Source: Diplolepis rosae (Eukaryota; Arthropoda; Insecta; Hymenoptera; Diplolepididae). From it: a stretch of DNA of 64,000 nt. Of the stretch, positions 34,020-46,861 are shown one piece after another. The translations under genes and the position numbers were made by a program. Under the pieces are notes generated by a model. That model did no database searches. It was not told the origin of the DNA and saw only the letters and a list, made by a program, of their open reading frames with translations. Where the stretch lies: contig JAPYXD010000698.1 of the NCBI GenBank assembly GCA_030998225.1, positions 5,435,001 through 5,499,000 on the forward strand. Direction: 5' to 3'. Within the stretch, counting starts at the first letter, position 1, and each line of letters begins with the position of its first letter.

Positions 34020-35255
34020 TATGCTAAATCGAGCAAATCCTCTCAACAGAATCTGCATTTGAATTTTAAATTATTTTTCAGTAAATAAGCCCATTTTCGT
34101 CAAAATGTTCCTTTTGGACTATAACCCTCCAATTTCTTTATTTATCCACATTTCCAACTACCTTAATTTGATATAAAATATTTAAGAATTGTCAATTTAA
34201 ATTGTTACTTATTTAGCAAATTGTAAAAAATAATAGCAATATTCACACCAGTGAATATTTTATGAGTTAATCCTGGAGATTCTTAAAGATTTGCATATCC
34301 ATAAGTGTCTTTATTTTTACTCCCTTAACAGTGGATTCGCGACGATGCATTCTAAAGTCCACGTAAGATGCAAATAAAAAGGGTCAAGTGAAAAAAGTCT
34401 CGGAGCACGAATAACTCTTCCCCTGATACACAACCGCAGCTTTTAATTCAGAAGTTTTCTGCTTATTATTCGTTGAAGTTTCTATACTATTTTAATTCGC
34501 TATCCACCTTGAGAAAACTTTCGTTTGGTATTCCCATTTCGTTGTAAAATAAAACTCAAAGTCGCATAACAGTATGGAAGTAGCAGCTGGACAACGCCTG
34601 ATATATTGAGAAACTTGAAAGTGTCTTGGAGTTAAAAGCTTTTCAACGCCTTCTTTTGCTCCTTCTTCTTATTTCCCTTGATCTTCGGCCACCTCTGAGA
34701 AAAGGGGTATACTATCATTGAAAATTTCCGAAGATTCAACAGCGCCATTGTTATAAACCGACAAAACCGACTGTTTGAGATTCTACAGTCGAATCCATTT
34801 GATCCCGAGTCTCAAGAGTTTTCTAAAGATTTATTCTTCTCTTTTTAAACGACCGCCCTTATACCTATAACTGGGCTAATTATCTTTCTGAATTGTCGAC
34901 ATTCAACGTCCTATCCTTTATTTCATTCTCGTATTCGAAATCGAAGATTCAAAATTTAAAAATTTTATTCAAAAAATGATTTTTTCAGCATTAATAAATA
35001 TAATTATTTATTTTGGAATGGTATTCTCGATAAAGTTAAAAGCTTGATTTACAGAATTGAAAAATAAAGTTAGTTAAAATCTCATTAACGAAAGTTAATT
35101 GATTCTCTGAATATATCTTTTCACTTCCTTTAACAGAATGATTTTCTGTATTGAATTGTACTATAATTGTAGTTTAGAATAATACAGTTTGCAAAGTATT
35201 ATTCTTAGAAAATGGTTAACTATAAATTTTGAAGTATACAAATTTGAATAATTTG

Positions 35256-37048
35256 GAAGGTAAATAGATAATTTTACTTTCAAGAAAAGCAATATTCTTA
35301 TTGAAGGAATCATTTGAAAGAAGAAAGATTATTTTCCATGAAAAAATGTAAAACATAGAAAAATAATGTATTTGCCAATTTTTTTTTTTCACCAATCATC
35401 ATGGATGAGAAGGTATTTGTTTTATGTAAAAAATGACTTTCGAAATTTTCATCAAATCTTTACGTTTTGAGATCCCCTGAGTCAGAAAAAGTGGTTTTTA
35501 CGAGTCTGTCTGTCTGTAGGTCGTATACTCGATAACTCTCGATAGAATTATCAGATTAAATTGAGCTTGGGCACACTTCATCGAAACCGAAAAAGTAAGG
35601 ACAAGTCCGTTAACCAGCCATATCCAACCAAAATTGAGGAAACTAGACCATTTTTTGTGTTTTTGAAAAAATCCAAAATTCTAATACTGGTTTTTGATAG
35701 TGCGCATGAATCTCTACAAATTATCTTCATAACATTCTTTGATTAAACCAAAATTAGAAATGTTAAAGCATGTTAAAACTTGAAAAAACTCAATACAAAA
35801 ATTCCATTTTCCAGTTAAATTATACGAGATATGAAAAAAAGTTATGATACAATATTATTAAATAAATAAAGACCTACAAATTTGAATTGTAACATTTTTT
35901 CATAAGATGTATATTTTTCTTTTTAATTCAAAAATAAGAATGCAAAGTTATTTGCTTTAAAAAGATCTACAATTTTTATCTTACACAGTTTCTGATAGAA
36001 CATATATTTTTCGTTTCAATTCCAAAAATACGATTAAAATTCAAAAATTCCATTTTTTAGACAAAATATGTGAGATACAGAAAAAACGTTTAGATGGAAA
36101 ATTATTTGCTTAAATGAGGTCTATAAATTCTCATCAAGACACTTCTCGACAGAATGTATATTTTATGTTTTGATTTTAAGAAACATTATTGAAAAAATTC
36201 CATTTTATAGCCTAAATATGTGATATGTTTATTAAAAAGTTACTGAAATGTATAGAGAAAATCGAGCGCGAAGCGCGAGTGTCATGATGAGAATGTGTTC
36301 CTTAAGGCCGATAGAGCCTCAAGTGAATTGAATTTCATGTTTCACTTAAACTCAAAAATAAATTTAGTGACTTTGAGAAAATGTATAATTCACATTATCT
36401 GTAATATTATAAAATTGATTTGAGCTTCAGTATCAAATTATAAGAAATAAACTTAAATGTATGCGAAGAGCATAAGACCGAGCATCAAGCGCGAGGTCCA
36501 AAAAGAACGGAGCGCGACGATTAAATCGCGCGCCCTAGGCGCGCGCAAACTTGCGAGCTAATCGTTTTGAGCCAAATTTCAAAAAATGATGTGATTCTAA
36601 TAAATGACTGATCATTTTTTCAGAAAAAAATTCTCTAAAACTTGATTGTTTCTAATTCCTCAAAATGAAACAATTAATATCAAATTCAGAAATTTGTTTA
36701 TAAAAATTTTGTTTTGGAAAATTGTTTTTTAATGGTTTCAAGCATTAAAGAATTTAATTAACAAAATTAAAAATGGTTAAGTTGTAAAGAATCTTTTCCC
36801 AGACAAAATGATCCATGATTTATGTGAATCACATCATTTTTTAAAATTTAGCTCGAAACGATAAGAAAAAAAATTCAAGCAAAAATAAAATTTATTAATA
36901 TAATTATTTTTCTTTGTTTCAATTTTTTTTCTTGTAAAATAATCTTTCCTCGTTTCAATTGATCCTTTCAATAATAATACTGGTATTCTTGAAAGAAAAA
37001 TTATCTATGCTTACCTGAGACCTAATTTTCGCGAGTGTAATACCTTAA
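35256..37048. mobile_element. P-family palindrome, copy interrupted by a Helitron-like element
   Basis: The right end ACCTGAGACCTAATTTTCGCG...ACC|TTAA (37045-37048) and the left part AATAGATAATTTTACTTTCAAG (35263) match the P family. The left terminus is degraded. Removing 35389-36561 restores an approximate palindrome. Confidence 0.7.
35389..36561 (+). mobile_element. non-autonomous Helitron-like element
   Basis: The right end has a G+C-rich hairpin CGCGCGCC-CTA-GGCGCGCG (36527-36545), then 12 nt, then CTAA (36558-36561) followed by host T. This is the Helitron 3' pattern (hairpin then CTRR, insertion between A and T). The left end begins TCACCAATCATCATGG (35389), matching the 5' TC rule. 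The host is a known palindrome, which fixes the junctions. Interior GAGCGCGAAGCGCGAGTG is repeat-like. No Rep/helicase coding. Confidence 0.65.
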
Positions 37049-38086
37049 TGATACAAATAAAAACATTCATATTTCATTTCCTGATTTTTGATATAAAATA
37101 TTTTATATTAGGCGAATGAGATATTGCAGTTGTGAAAAAAGTATGAATGTCCCATGTTCGTGATTAAGAGCACGCGATATCATAACCTTTTCTGAAAATA
37201 ACAAGGCAGAAATGTGAAAAAAATTTAATTCGTTTTTGAAAATTAAACTTTTTACAAAGTTATTTGTGTGCTATTAACTCGACTTCACCCTTAGTTCTCT
37301 ATTATAGATTGAACCAATGAGCAGATATAATTTCTTTGAAGCTACTAATTTATCCAGAAAACTCGATAATTTTTTCATGAAAAGGTTCAAACAAAATAAG
37401 TCAATTAAATTATATCAATTGACTTACCGTCATTTGGATTTCACTTTATCACTCTATCTTTGCTTCACTTCTTTGCTTGGAGCATGCTACCCTAACCTTC
37501 AGTCCTTTCATCCCTATCATACATTTTACATTTTTTTTCAATGTTTGGCTTATAGATTTAAGATTTTCCTACAGTCTGTAAACCGAGATAAAACAAATAA
37601 TTGAATGTTTATGGGTTTGGCTCATTGCTCTCAAGCTTTTGAGGACTGATCTTGAATCAGGTGGATTGAATTAGTGTAATTTGTAAATAAATCATAAAAA
37701 ATCATATAAGAAATTTCTTCTAGATGAATATTCTCACACTTATGGAGAATTGAAATGCAAAATATGATGGATGCTATAACACACGGCACAATGCTTCTCT
37801 CATGCTATAAATCTATATCTAGATTTTCATTATGTTTCATCTATCGGGATTGGATATTGCACAATGCATTTTGTGCTAGTTTCTAGTGATTAGAAACATT
37901 TACAAGTATTGGAGAATCTGACGAACTCGAGGTACCGAAAAATAGACATTGACTATCGAGTAAATTCAAATATACAGGGATTCCACTAATTTTTATTCTT
38001 CAAAGTACGCTATCGTTGAATAATATCTGTAAACTTACTTTACAGTAATTGCATAACTTCTTTCCACAATAAAAGGTAATAATAAA

Positions 38087-38692
38087 AGTGGGTGGCCAAA
38101 TTATTATACTCACTTTGTTTTTGTTAGCCACATAAAATCTACTAATATTGACAATACTCATCTTAAAATTTTTCCCTGAAAATAACATATAAGACGTCAA
38201 AATTATGCATAAAACGACCTCAAGATGAAGTGTTTTTGTCCATTTTTAAGGAAGATTTTGTGGAAAAAGTTTGAATTTCAAACTTTTCTTAAATTATGAA
38301 TGATTCCCGAAATAATTGATGATTTTAAATGTTTTTCGATTCATTTTGGAGGTAATTTCACATAGAATGTAAAAGCGTGCCAAAAAAGTTATATAATCAT
38401 TTTCCCCTAGGTTCGTAAAAAGTCTAAACTTAGAACAAAAGGCATAATAATTTTAATAATTTTAATACTCAAAGAAAAGGATTTTAAAAATACATAAAAA
38501 TGATAACCTACAAGAATTTATTTAATTTGATTGAAAAATGGAATATAATTATTTTTAGTATTTTTTAATATCTAATTTTGCAAGTTTTAATTTTTACAAT
38601 TAAAATATCTTCCTCAAAAATGAACAAAAACACTCAATCTCCATCTGCTAACAAAAACAGAGTGAGTATAATAATTTGTCCACCCACTGTAA
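38087..38692. mobile_element. Tc1/mariner-type MITE with 40-bp ends
   Basis: GTGGGTGGCCAAATTATTAT (38088) is mirrored by ATAATAATTTGTCCACCCAC (ending about 38689). Pairing extends to GCTAACAAAAAC and beyond. The right side continues TGTA, giving a TA flank. No transposase frame is present. Confidence 0.7.
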
Positions 38693-39360
38693 GACTTGAA
38701 GACAATATTTCAATTTTGCATGAAATCTAGAAAATTTGAAAAATATACACATGACCTCTTTTTTAGTTATAAATATCTCTAAATAAATTTAGATCATTGA
38801 AATTTTAGTAAAAATGAAAAAGTTAGTTGATTTGAGAACATGACCTTTTTAAAAATACAAGATTTGAATAATAAAAAATACCAGATTCATAAATTAGAAA
38901 AAACCTCAAAAAGTAGACAAATTCGAACATTTTATTGCGAATCGAGTCAGAAGATATTTAAAATGAAATATTCGCATTAGTAGAAGCCCTGTATTTTTGT
39001 GATTCATGGTTATGAGAAATAGTATTGCATTTTCTGGAATGATAAAAACAAAACTCATCTTAAAATTATTTATAAGATTGCAAATCGAGGTCATCGAATT
39101 CGTAAATCTTTATGAATTACAGGGAGACCTAGAGTCGTACTGGCTCATCGTGGATTTTCTAATAGAGAATAAATTTTTTTGGGAAACTCAAAAACTGCGA
39201 GGATTATAATGAAAGAGAGACAATAAAAGAAAAAGATAGAGAGTTAGAAAGAGAGCATGAATGAATAATTTACAGTAAAAGTGTCGCAGCCATAGCTCTA
39301 TGCACTTGCAGGTACCCTCTTTTCGTTTTGAAATTTTTTCTGAAGTTTTATTTCTTTCAA

Positions 39361-39412
39361 TCAAATTTTATTGCATATATATTGGACCCCCCTCTGGTGC
39401 TATCGCCGCGCC
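39361..39412. repeat. possible hAT end fragment
   Basis: CCCCTCTGGTGCTATCGCCG then CGCCACTG reads, inverted, CAGTGGCGCGGCGATAGCAC. This is the style of hAT termini (CAGTGGCG). No partner end nearby. Confidence 0.3.
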
Positions 39413-39857
39413 ACTGCATGCACGTGCGATGATGTTCGTAATGTGCTCTTTGTGTAGTCTCTGTTTTAAGGAAGAAAAACTACCATTAAAGAACTCGAGA
39501 AGTCATAAATTTGGAACTAAAGTAGGAATTTACTTAATGTCCTTTGGACCTTTTTTTATATCCATTTTTGAATCCTCACGATCTTTCTTGGTAGAATAGA
39601 GATGGCAAGATAGACTTTTTTGGTGTTCGGGAAATGGTAACCTTTAAATCTCTCTAAAAGAGTACTAAAGGGTAATACGGAACTTAGGATTCTTTAATTA
39701 AATTCAGACTCTAAGTGCTGCACTCGTAATTTAGTGTTCGATGTACTGCAATTTGAGCACGTGATACTCAATAAGCAATTTTCATGATATTTTTAATATT
39801 TTCTTCTAGAGCTTTGTGAATGTCATTAAAACAGGTTTTTTTTCTGAAAAATAACTT

Positions 39858-41317
39858 TTAAGGTATTAGGCTACTCTAGAGGCGGACAAAAATAGTCATA
39901 TTTTGTGATTTTTTTTCAGCGAAACCATAAAATAAATCGAGATTACAAAATAGGGTTTTTATTATACATGTAATTGACTGTACAAAATAATGTTTATAAA
40001 GCGATAGATATCAAAATTTAAACTTTAAACGCGTTTATCTCAAAACTACAATTTTCAAGTCGGCCGGACACATTACTCGAACAAATTTCAACCAATTCAC
40101 TTAAAATTTTAACTGTATATTTAGAATTAAATTGTCCAAGGAAGTAGATAGGATTTTTTAACTAAAGGGTTTCCCAATAAGGGTGATATGTTTTGAAATT
40201 GAAAAAAAACACTGAATATTCATTCGGAATTGATCGAAATCTTTTTTATTATATTGGATATTCTATGCCATTTATGATTTAAACAATATATCGGCCAAAT
40301 GTCCCCCGAGACTTGAGCCAAAAATGCGCCTCATCAGAAAAGATGATTTTTTGATGAAAATTGGGATCATTTTCAATTGATTCCAGAGCCCAATCCGCGA
40401 ACTCCCGACGCAAACGATGGTCATTAGGCTTGAGTTCTTGGGCCAGAATCATCTTATAGGGATGCAGGCCAAGATCCAATCGCAAAATACGCCAGGTAGT
40501 CATCCTGGACAGGCCCAATTCCTGAGATCGGCGTGGCACGGACAATTCACGGTACGGCGGCTATATTCTGTGTAGAACGTGCGGTACGCATACCATTTTT
40601 AGGCTTAGTATCCAATAGAGTAAATTCACTCTCCAACTTATCGATTATTCGACGAATTGAGAGCGCGGATGGAGCAGAATGACGACCATATTTTGCACGA
40701 TATGCTCTTTGAACACCGACAAAACTTCTCGAATTTTGATAAAATAATTGGACAATTTCCAAACGTTGTGGAAGCGTGAAACTACTCATGATTAAATGGC
40801 AAACCTTACTGATCACAACTGACAGCAGACGTCAAAAATTTCAGTTCAAATGAGCCCGATAGGGACATTCAAAATCATATCACCCCTATTGGGGAACCCT
40901 GTATATTGCATAGTTCCTTTTTTATTAACAATTTTCTTATGATTTTTTATGGTATTTTATACTTTTTTACTTTAGAAATGGGCCATTTGGGCAAAAATCA
41001 ATATATCAAAAAAATCCTACGTACTTCTCTAGCTATTCTTATGTGTAATCAAAAAACTGCAGTGACTCATCATAAGTCAAAAATTACAGGAGCTGTTTAT
41101 CCGGCTGTAGACCTGCCAGAAATAAAGGCGTCATCGTAAAAATGCTGCACAGACGCCATTTTGACATCTATCGGTTTAAAAAAATTATTTTATACAGTCA
41201 ATTACAGGTATAATAAAAACCCTATTTTGTAATCTCGATTAATTTAATGGTTTCGCTGAAAAAAAATCACAAAATATGCCTATTTTGGTCTGACCCTAGA
41301 ATGGCCTAACCACTTAA
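39858..41317. mobile_element. TTAA element, core-sharing group, copy E, with nested IS630-type element
   Basis: TTAA|GGTATTAGGCTACTCTAGAG (39858) and, inverted at the right, GGTTAGGCCATTCTAGGGTC with flanking TTAA (41314-41317). Subterminal TTTTTTTCAGCGAAACCAT..AAATA is also inverted at 41230. The interior has AAACGCGTTTATCTCAAAAC near 40030 and GACGCCATTTTG near 41151. 40165-40901 is a later insertion; without it the element is about 715 bp. Confidence 0.8.
40165..40901 (-). mobile_element. IS630/Tc1-mariner element, internally deleted
   Basis: The ends AAGGGTTTCCCAATAAGGG and, inverted, CAGGGTTCCCCAATAGGGG are flanked by TA (40163-40164 and 40902-40903). Two minus-strand frames cover the N-terminal half of the transposase. 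40547-40816 gives a helix-turn-helix region (FTLPQRLEIVQLFYQNSRSF). 40279-40545 gives SRMTTWRILRLDLGLHPYKM and the first catalytic motif FSDEAHFWL. A frameshift lies near 40546. Everything after the first Asp is gone. Confidence 0.82.
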
Positions 41318-41972
41318 TAAACTAAATTGATATGTTTACAGAAAAATTGCTAAAATTTGAAAGAGAAATGTGAGAATGCAGATACTTGTAAACCAATCGT
41401 GTAAAGCTATTTGCATAGCCAAAAAGTGTCAAGCTAGTGTTATGAAGAAGAAATATGAAAATAATTAAAATGAAGTTTTAATTAGAATTTTATTGGAATC
41501 TGTTATATATTCCATTTCTCTTCATTCTGAAGCACGAAAATTATTAATGAAATGCGTTGACGAAGTAAAATTAAGTTGACTTGTTGACTGGTTCAATGAA
41601 AATGTTTCGCAATTCTGTGTGTTAAAGCTCGTGTGCAGAGTATACACGTACTGCACAAAAAAAAGCATAAACATCGAACATTTGATGAAAAACATCTTGT
41701 TATTCATACTTCGTTTACACACACAGACACACAAGTAAATATCGAATGTAAAAATATTCGAAAATAATGCAGTGCACATGTCGGCATTATTTGAGTGTTC
41801 TTTGGAAAAATCCCAGCAAAAGTTGAACGTAATATAATTGTGTAAAATTATTTATAAATAGGCTCGGAATAACACTAACAATAAGTAACATTTAAAAGTA
41901 ATGAAACTGAGAAATTAGAATACACAAAAAGGTATTTGCTTGTATGAGACACTGTTAAAAATCTTATTAATC

Positions 41973-42345
41973 TTAAACCTATAATTAGTCACACTTCAGT
42001 AAAATCGCATAATAGTCACATTGGGTGAATTTCACCCCAGCGTGGAAAAAATGATATCTTGCCTTCAACAATGAGTCCTAAAAATCTAAAAAAAATGCTA
42101 GGTATTATTTAAGGATTGCAAAAGATGATCTTTTAGTTTTCTCAACCAAAATTAATTATTTAAATATTTTTTTAAATCTGTGAAGTTAAGGTAACCAAAA
42201 AAGTCGTGTTTTTCACGAAAAAAATGATTAGGGCAAACTAACAGTAGATGGCACCCCAAGGCCAATTTCGACCATTTAGGAACTCTACAAGAAGCTCGAA
42301 AATTTTTTGGGGTGAATTTCACCTCCGGTGACTAATTAGGGTTAA
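41973..42345. mobile_element. piggyBac-like MITE with GTGAATTTCAC cores
   Basis: The left end TTAA|ACCTATAATTAGTCACA and the right end, inverted, TTAA|CCCTAATTAGTCACCGG. Near each end lies the self-complementary GGGTGAATTTCACCCC (42025 and 42309). About 365 bp, non-coding. Confidence 0.72.
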
Positions 42346-42560
42346 TAAACTTTAATATACAAGTGGTAAATTGAAATTAATAGATTTGTATATTATATAA
42401 AATTGATATGCATTCATATTAAATTTAATAACTTTTCAATCGAAATATATTAAAATGAACAAACATTATTATAATATATGACATGTTCATTAAAATTCAA
42501 ATAAAAGTTTGTATTTTTTAAGATGAAAGTATTTTAAATTTAATATACGTTACTGAAAAA

Positions 42561-42586
42561 AACTTCCATTACATGTAATGGAAGTT
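42561..42586. repeat. 26-bp perfect palindrome
   Basis: AACTTCCATTACATGTAATGGAAGTT written in two halves: AACTTCCATTACA and TGTAATGGAAGTT are exact reverse complements with no spacer. Role unknown. Confidence 0.6.
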
Positions 42587-44201
42587 CAATACAGAAATTT
42601 CTAATAGTGCAGCTATATAACCAGAATTGAAATAAAAGCTAAGCCTAAGAAGTTTTAAATTAAATTTAAAAAGATTTATTTAATATTTCTGGTCAATTTA
42701 ATGCTGACAAGTCAGAATTCAAGAATCAGTTCAATAACAGAAGGGAACTGTGATTAAGATAAATAACATTTATACAGGGCAAATCCAAAGATCACTCAAC
42801 CAGAAAGAATATCCTTGGTGCAGTGGCTGGCGAGCAAGAAGGGATTGGCAATATTGGCATCGCTAAGTTACGTATTAAAACGTGAATCTTCGTACCGTGG
42901 ATGCGTAACTCATGAAGAGAAGAGGGCGGAGGAGGTTGCCGGAAGTGATTTGAACTTACAGAACGCGATAAAGCGGAAGTGAGAAAAAGTATTACAGAAA
43001 AAGGAATTGAGAGTCGAAAGTTTTTCTCAGTTCCTTTTCTTAATTTGCTGTCAATGGAAAGCGAGAGAACTTTTCACCCGATCGATGAAACTCGTTAGTG
43101 CTACTCTTCGCGACGAGAAGAAAATACGTGCAACGAATTTCCGAAAATAAAGAAAAGTTACACAGTAAAGAAAAACTACTTGTGCACAATGAAATAAAAC
43201 TTAAAATGGCATTGAGAACTGTCGAGGTCCAGTGGTCAATATTTTCTCATTTTTATCAATAATGTCTCAACTCTCTCTTAATTATTATAAATATCTCGGA
43301 ATCCAAAAATATGTTATTTTTTAAATATTGTTTTGAATTTATTCCTGAAAACCGGAATGTTTTATCAAATTATCGTTTATAACTATAGCTATTCTAATAC
43401 TTAATGTACGTTCGTCCAATCGCACCACCGACTTCCTCCATTTTACTAAAAAATTCAAATTTTCATTTTAAAATTCATGAAGATCAGTATTTTTTTGAAT
43501 TATTGTTTTTGTCTTTTTGGCAATTTCGATAATTAAGAGTGTTACGAATCCACGATATTGGAGGAACCACGGTTACGATTTTATTCAACCGGGAATTCAA
43601 TCGAAGACGGTCGATGATCTTGCGATCTGGCGATCTCGATGATCTTGGTGAGGGTACCTGTGCCACACATGGGCCGGGCTGCTCGCAACTGCCTAGCCAT
43701 TTCGTTCGTTAGCAGGGCTTTCCATCCGGTCGGTTGCTCATACTGTCCTGATTGGCCAATATAATATTCTTTCAATACCTTTTTACACACAATCAGTTTA
43801 TTATGCCAAAATCCCAAATCCCGATCGTCATCTTTATCTCAGGTTCTTTTATTACAACTAGATTCCGGAATTTATTGAACTTTCAGGTGTGACTATCAAG
43901 CAAACAGATTAATAAAAATCCATTGTTATTTGTTGAAACATAAACAAATAAAATCAAACAAATTTTATTGACTCGCCTCATTGTTGGATCGGATTTTTTC
44001 GATTCGATCGGCCGCACAGTCGAATGTTGAATATTCGACATCGAAAGTGCGTCAGACCAAATGTCGGATTTTTGACCGGCACAGGATGTAGTTTGCAATT
44101 TTTAATCAGACATTATACAATATACATACATTAAAAAATTGTATTTTAATTTTATATCGTCATATTTGAGGAATAAAAAAATATTATTTTAATTTGACAC
44201 T

Positions 44202-44940
44202 TTAAGGGGGGCGCCCTATCCAGCATTTTCAAAAAAATCGTTTTTTTTTTTTTTCATTAATCGATTGGGTCATGTCTTGAAAGTATATTCTCAAAATATT
44301 ATGACTCAACTCTGAATATTGTGACACCCACAGTTCGGGCGCGCTGTGGCCGCTGTGGGTCACAGCTCGAAACTCGAAACTTTAAATCGATTTTTCTCAA
44401 AACTATGTTTTCCAAATTGCGGTACACGAGTGTGAAAAAACTACTAAACCGATTTTCGATTTCTAAAAAGTTTTTTGTAAATTATTAAATAAACGAGTGC
44501 ATGAATGTCTGTAATTATAAAAAAAAAGTTTTTTTATACACTTTTTAGCCACATTTAGCAGCCAAAAATGACGAAAAAAAAGTACTTTTTTTCAAGACGT
44601 GATTTCAATATTTTGAAATCAAATTTTTTGGAATTGCTGACATTCATGCACTCGAGGGAAGCCTGCTGAATAATAAACAAATTGGGTTGCATGTTTCAGA
44701 TGAACACTTTGGGCTCCACGATGTACCGCGAAAAATCCGTCCGCCGCGACACGCCACACGCGATCATCAATAAGTCCGCCATTTTTTTATTTTAGTTCTT
44801 GAAAAAATGCTTTTTTTGTAGTTCAAACATGTCTTTAAATATATGCAAAAAATTATTCGTGTGTGTTTTTATTTTCCGAGTGAAAAAAAATCCCAAAAAA
44901 TGACCACTTTTTGACGTGCTGGATAGGGCGCCCCCCTTAA
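44202..44940. mobile_element. TTAA element, core-sharing group, copy F
   Basis: TTAA|GGGGGGCGCCCTATCCAGCA at the left. The right end reads, inverted, TTAA|GGGGGGCGCCCTATCCAGCA, a perfect match. The interior holds TTTAAATCGATTTTTCTCAA near 44380 and GTCCGCCATTTTTT near 44768. About 731 bp without coding. The intact ends suggest a fairly recent insertion. Confidence 0.87.
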
Positions 44941-45316
44941 TGTTATATTATTTTAACTAATTTCTTAAAAATATATAATTATTCATTTTATTAAATATAA
45001 ATATAATATTAAATTTAAAAAAATTGGTAAATAAAATTTGCAAGATATTATTATTAGTTTATCATATCGGAATCGTGAGTCGAAAGAATTTGTTTTTATC
45101 TTATGCGAATTATAGATATCATTTAAAGGAATATTTCATATTTTAAAATGAAAAAAATTGCAGAATTTTTACTAAAACGAGGTTAACAGATGTCCCTTAT
45201 TATCTTCTGATACATTTACCAAATTTTAAGCAAGATGTTCCATAAACAAAAAAGGTTATATTACATGATTAGACTAAAATATCATTTTTATCACGTGACC
45301 TGCTTGGCCCGAGGCC

Positions 45317-45652
45317 TTAAGGCCATGGACCAACCAGATCACGTGACTAGATTCCTACCTTGTCAGCATTTTCAATTTGTGTAACCCCATTTCTTTAAAA
45401 AATGAGATAACAAGTTGAAAATTTGTGAGAGTAAATGAAATGCACTAAGTCAAGTTTGTCTGGTCATAATTGTTTATAATTACAAAAACATTTTTTTTCA
45501 TAATTATAAAAATTTATAACCAGACATTTATTATTTAATTTTACAAATTTTCAGTTATCTCTCTTAATTTTTATAGAAATGGGGTTACACGAACTGAAAT
45601 TCCGGAAATGTAGGAATCTAGTCACGTGACCAGATTGGCCCATGGCTTTAAG
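45317..45652. mobile_element. compact TTAA foldback, same family as the 10.9 kb element
   Basis: TTAA|GGCCATGGACCAACC..ATCACGTGACTAGATTCC is mirrored by GGAATCTAGTCACGTGACC..GGGCCATGG..|TTAA. Arms are about 90 bp. Inside, another inverted pair around TCTGGTCATAATTGTTTATAATTA and TATAAAAATTTATAACCAGAC makes nearly the whole 328 bp fold. Confidence 0.8.
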
Positions 45653-46384
45653 GCGTTTGGCGTCATAGGATTGGAAAAAAAACACAACGATGTTGAATTT
45701 TTCAAAATTATTAGTTTTATACGTTGAAAAATTGTTTGAAGTGAAGAATTTAATATGAATATTTTTCACTTAATTCTATGTGGGAAAAAAGGGTATTTAT
45801 ATATCTTTCCTTTTATTGAAACAAATGTTATCCTCTTTATGCTACTATTTTTTAGAAATAGAAATTTTTACGTTATCTTCTGGAAACGGATATCATTTTT
45901 ATTTTAAGGTCTAAAGGCTTGTCAATTCTAGAAGAAGATATAATAGCCAGAGCGTGAGAAAATGTTGAAAATAATAAATTTTGAGTGAGTGGGGATTTAA
46001 AATAGTAGACATGGGGTTTCGTGTGGAAAAATGAGAGACCAAGATGAATTTCATAGCCTGTTCAAGTGGATTTTGATATATAAGATCCCTAAAATTTCTC
46101 TTGAATAAATCAACCGCAAGGCACCCTACGTATATATTAACTCGAGTCAAGTATTCATTCAAAAATATCTAATCAACCTACTTTCAATTTGTTTCTTATT
46201 TTTATTCGACAGGTTTTTCCAAACTAAAATTGTAGTTAGGTTTGACATACAGGAATTAAATTAAAATCTGTCAGTGTTCAAAATTTAACGTGAAATGAAT
46301 TTTTCAAAGACTTTATAAACATTTTAAAAGATTGATGTAGAGCATTATTTTTATTTAAATCAAAAAATAATAATTTTTATTTTG

Positions 46385-46861
46385 CACCCAGAAAAAAGTT
46401 TTATTTAAATTTAAGAAAAAGTTTTTTTAACTTTATTTCTTCAATTCGATGTAAAAACACCTTCAGAACAAATATAAATTTATTTGACTTCAATGAATCA
46501 CGTTTTCAGTCTTTTTTAAATAAATTAAATTGTTTTTTAACCTTATTCATTTGATTTCAAAAAATATTTTTATGATTCAAATACAGTACTGACAAGCACT
46601 TAAGAAATAATTTATTTAATTTTATTACCTTGAACGAAGAAAATTGTTTCTTTAAATTAAAGAAAATATTTCTGTTAATTACATTATGTATTTACTATGC
46701 GACTACCTATACATTCATTTCTTTAATTCACAGGAAAAAGAATAATCAAGAAATTGCTTTGAATAAATGAAACTTTTCTTTTACCGTATAGCAATGCATA
46801 AATTTGTTTGATTCACAGAATTTTTTTTTTTTTTTTAATGAAAGAAAGTTTTTTCTGGGTG
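46385..46861. mobile_element. MITE with CACCCAGAAAAAAGTTT ends
   Basis: CACCCAGAAAAAAGTTTTAT at the left and AAAGTTTTTTCTGGGTG at the right. The interior is rich in TTTAATT/AAATTAA motifs. Similar sequence, including the rare ATTG(T)GCATTGCTATAC, lies at 31300-31385. Related sequence at 63780-64000 runs off the window. Confidence 0.6.

Noticed and set aside
43535..44100. Solo LTR starting TGTTACGAATCC, and a 78-codon minus frame (MARQLRAARPMCGTG)
   Set aside because: I could not find a matching CA end with a target duplication, a primer site or any gag/pol sequence.
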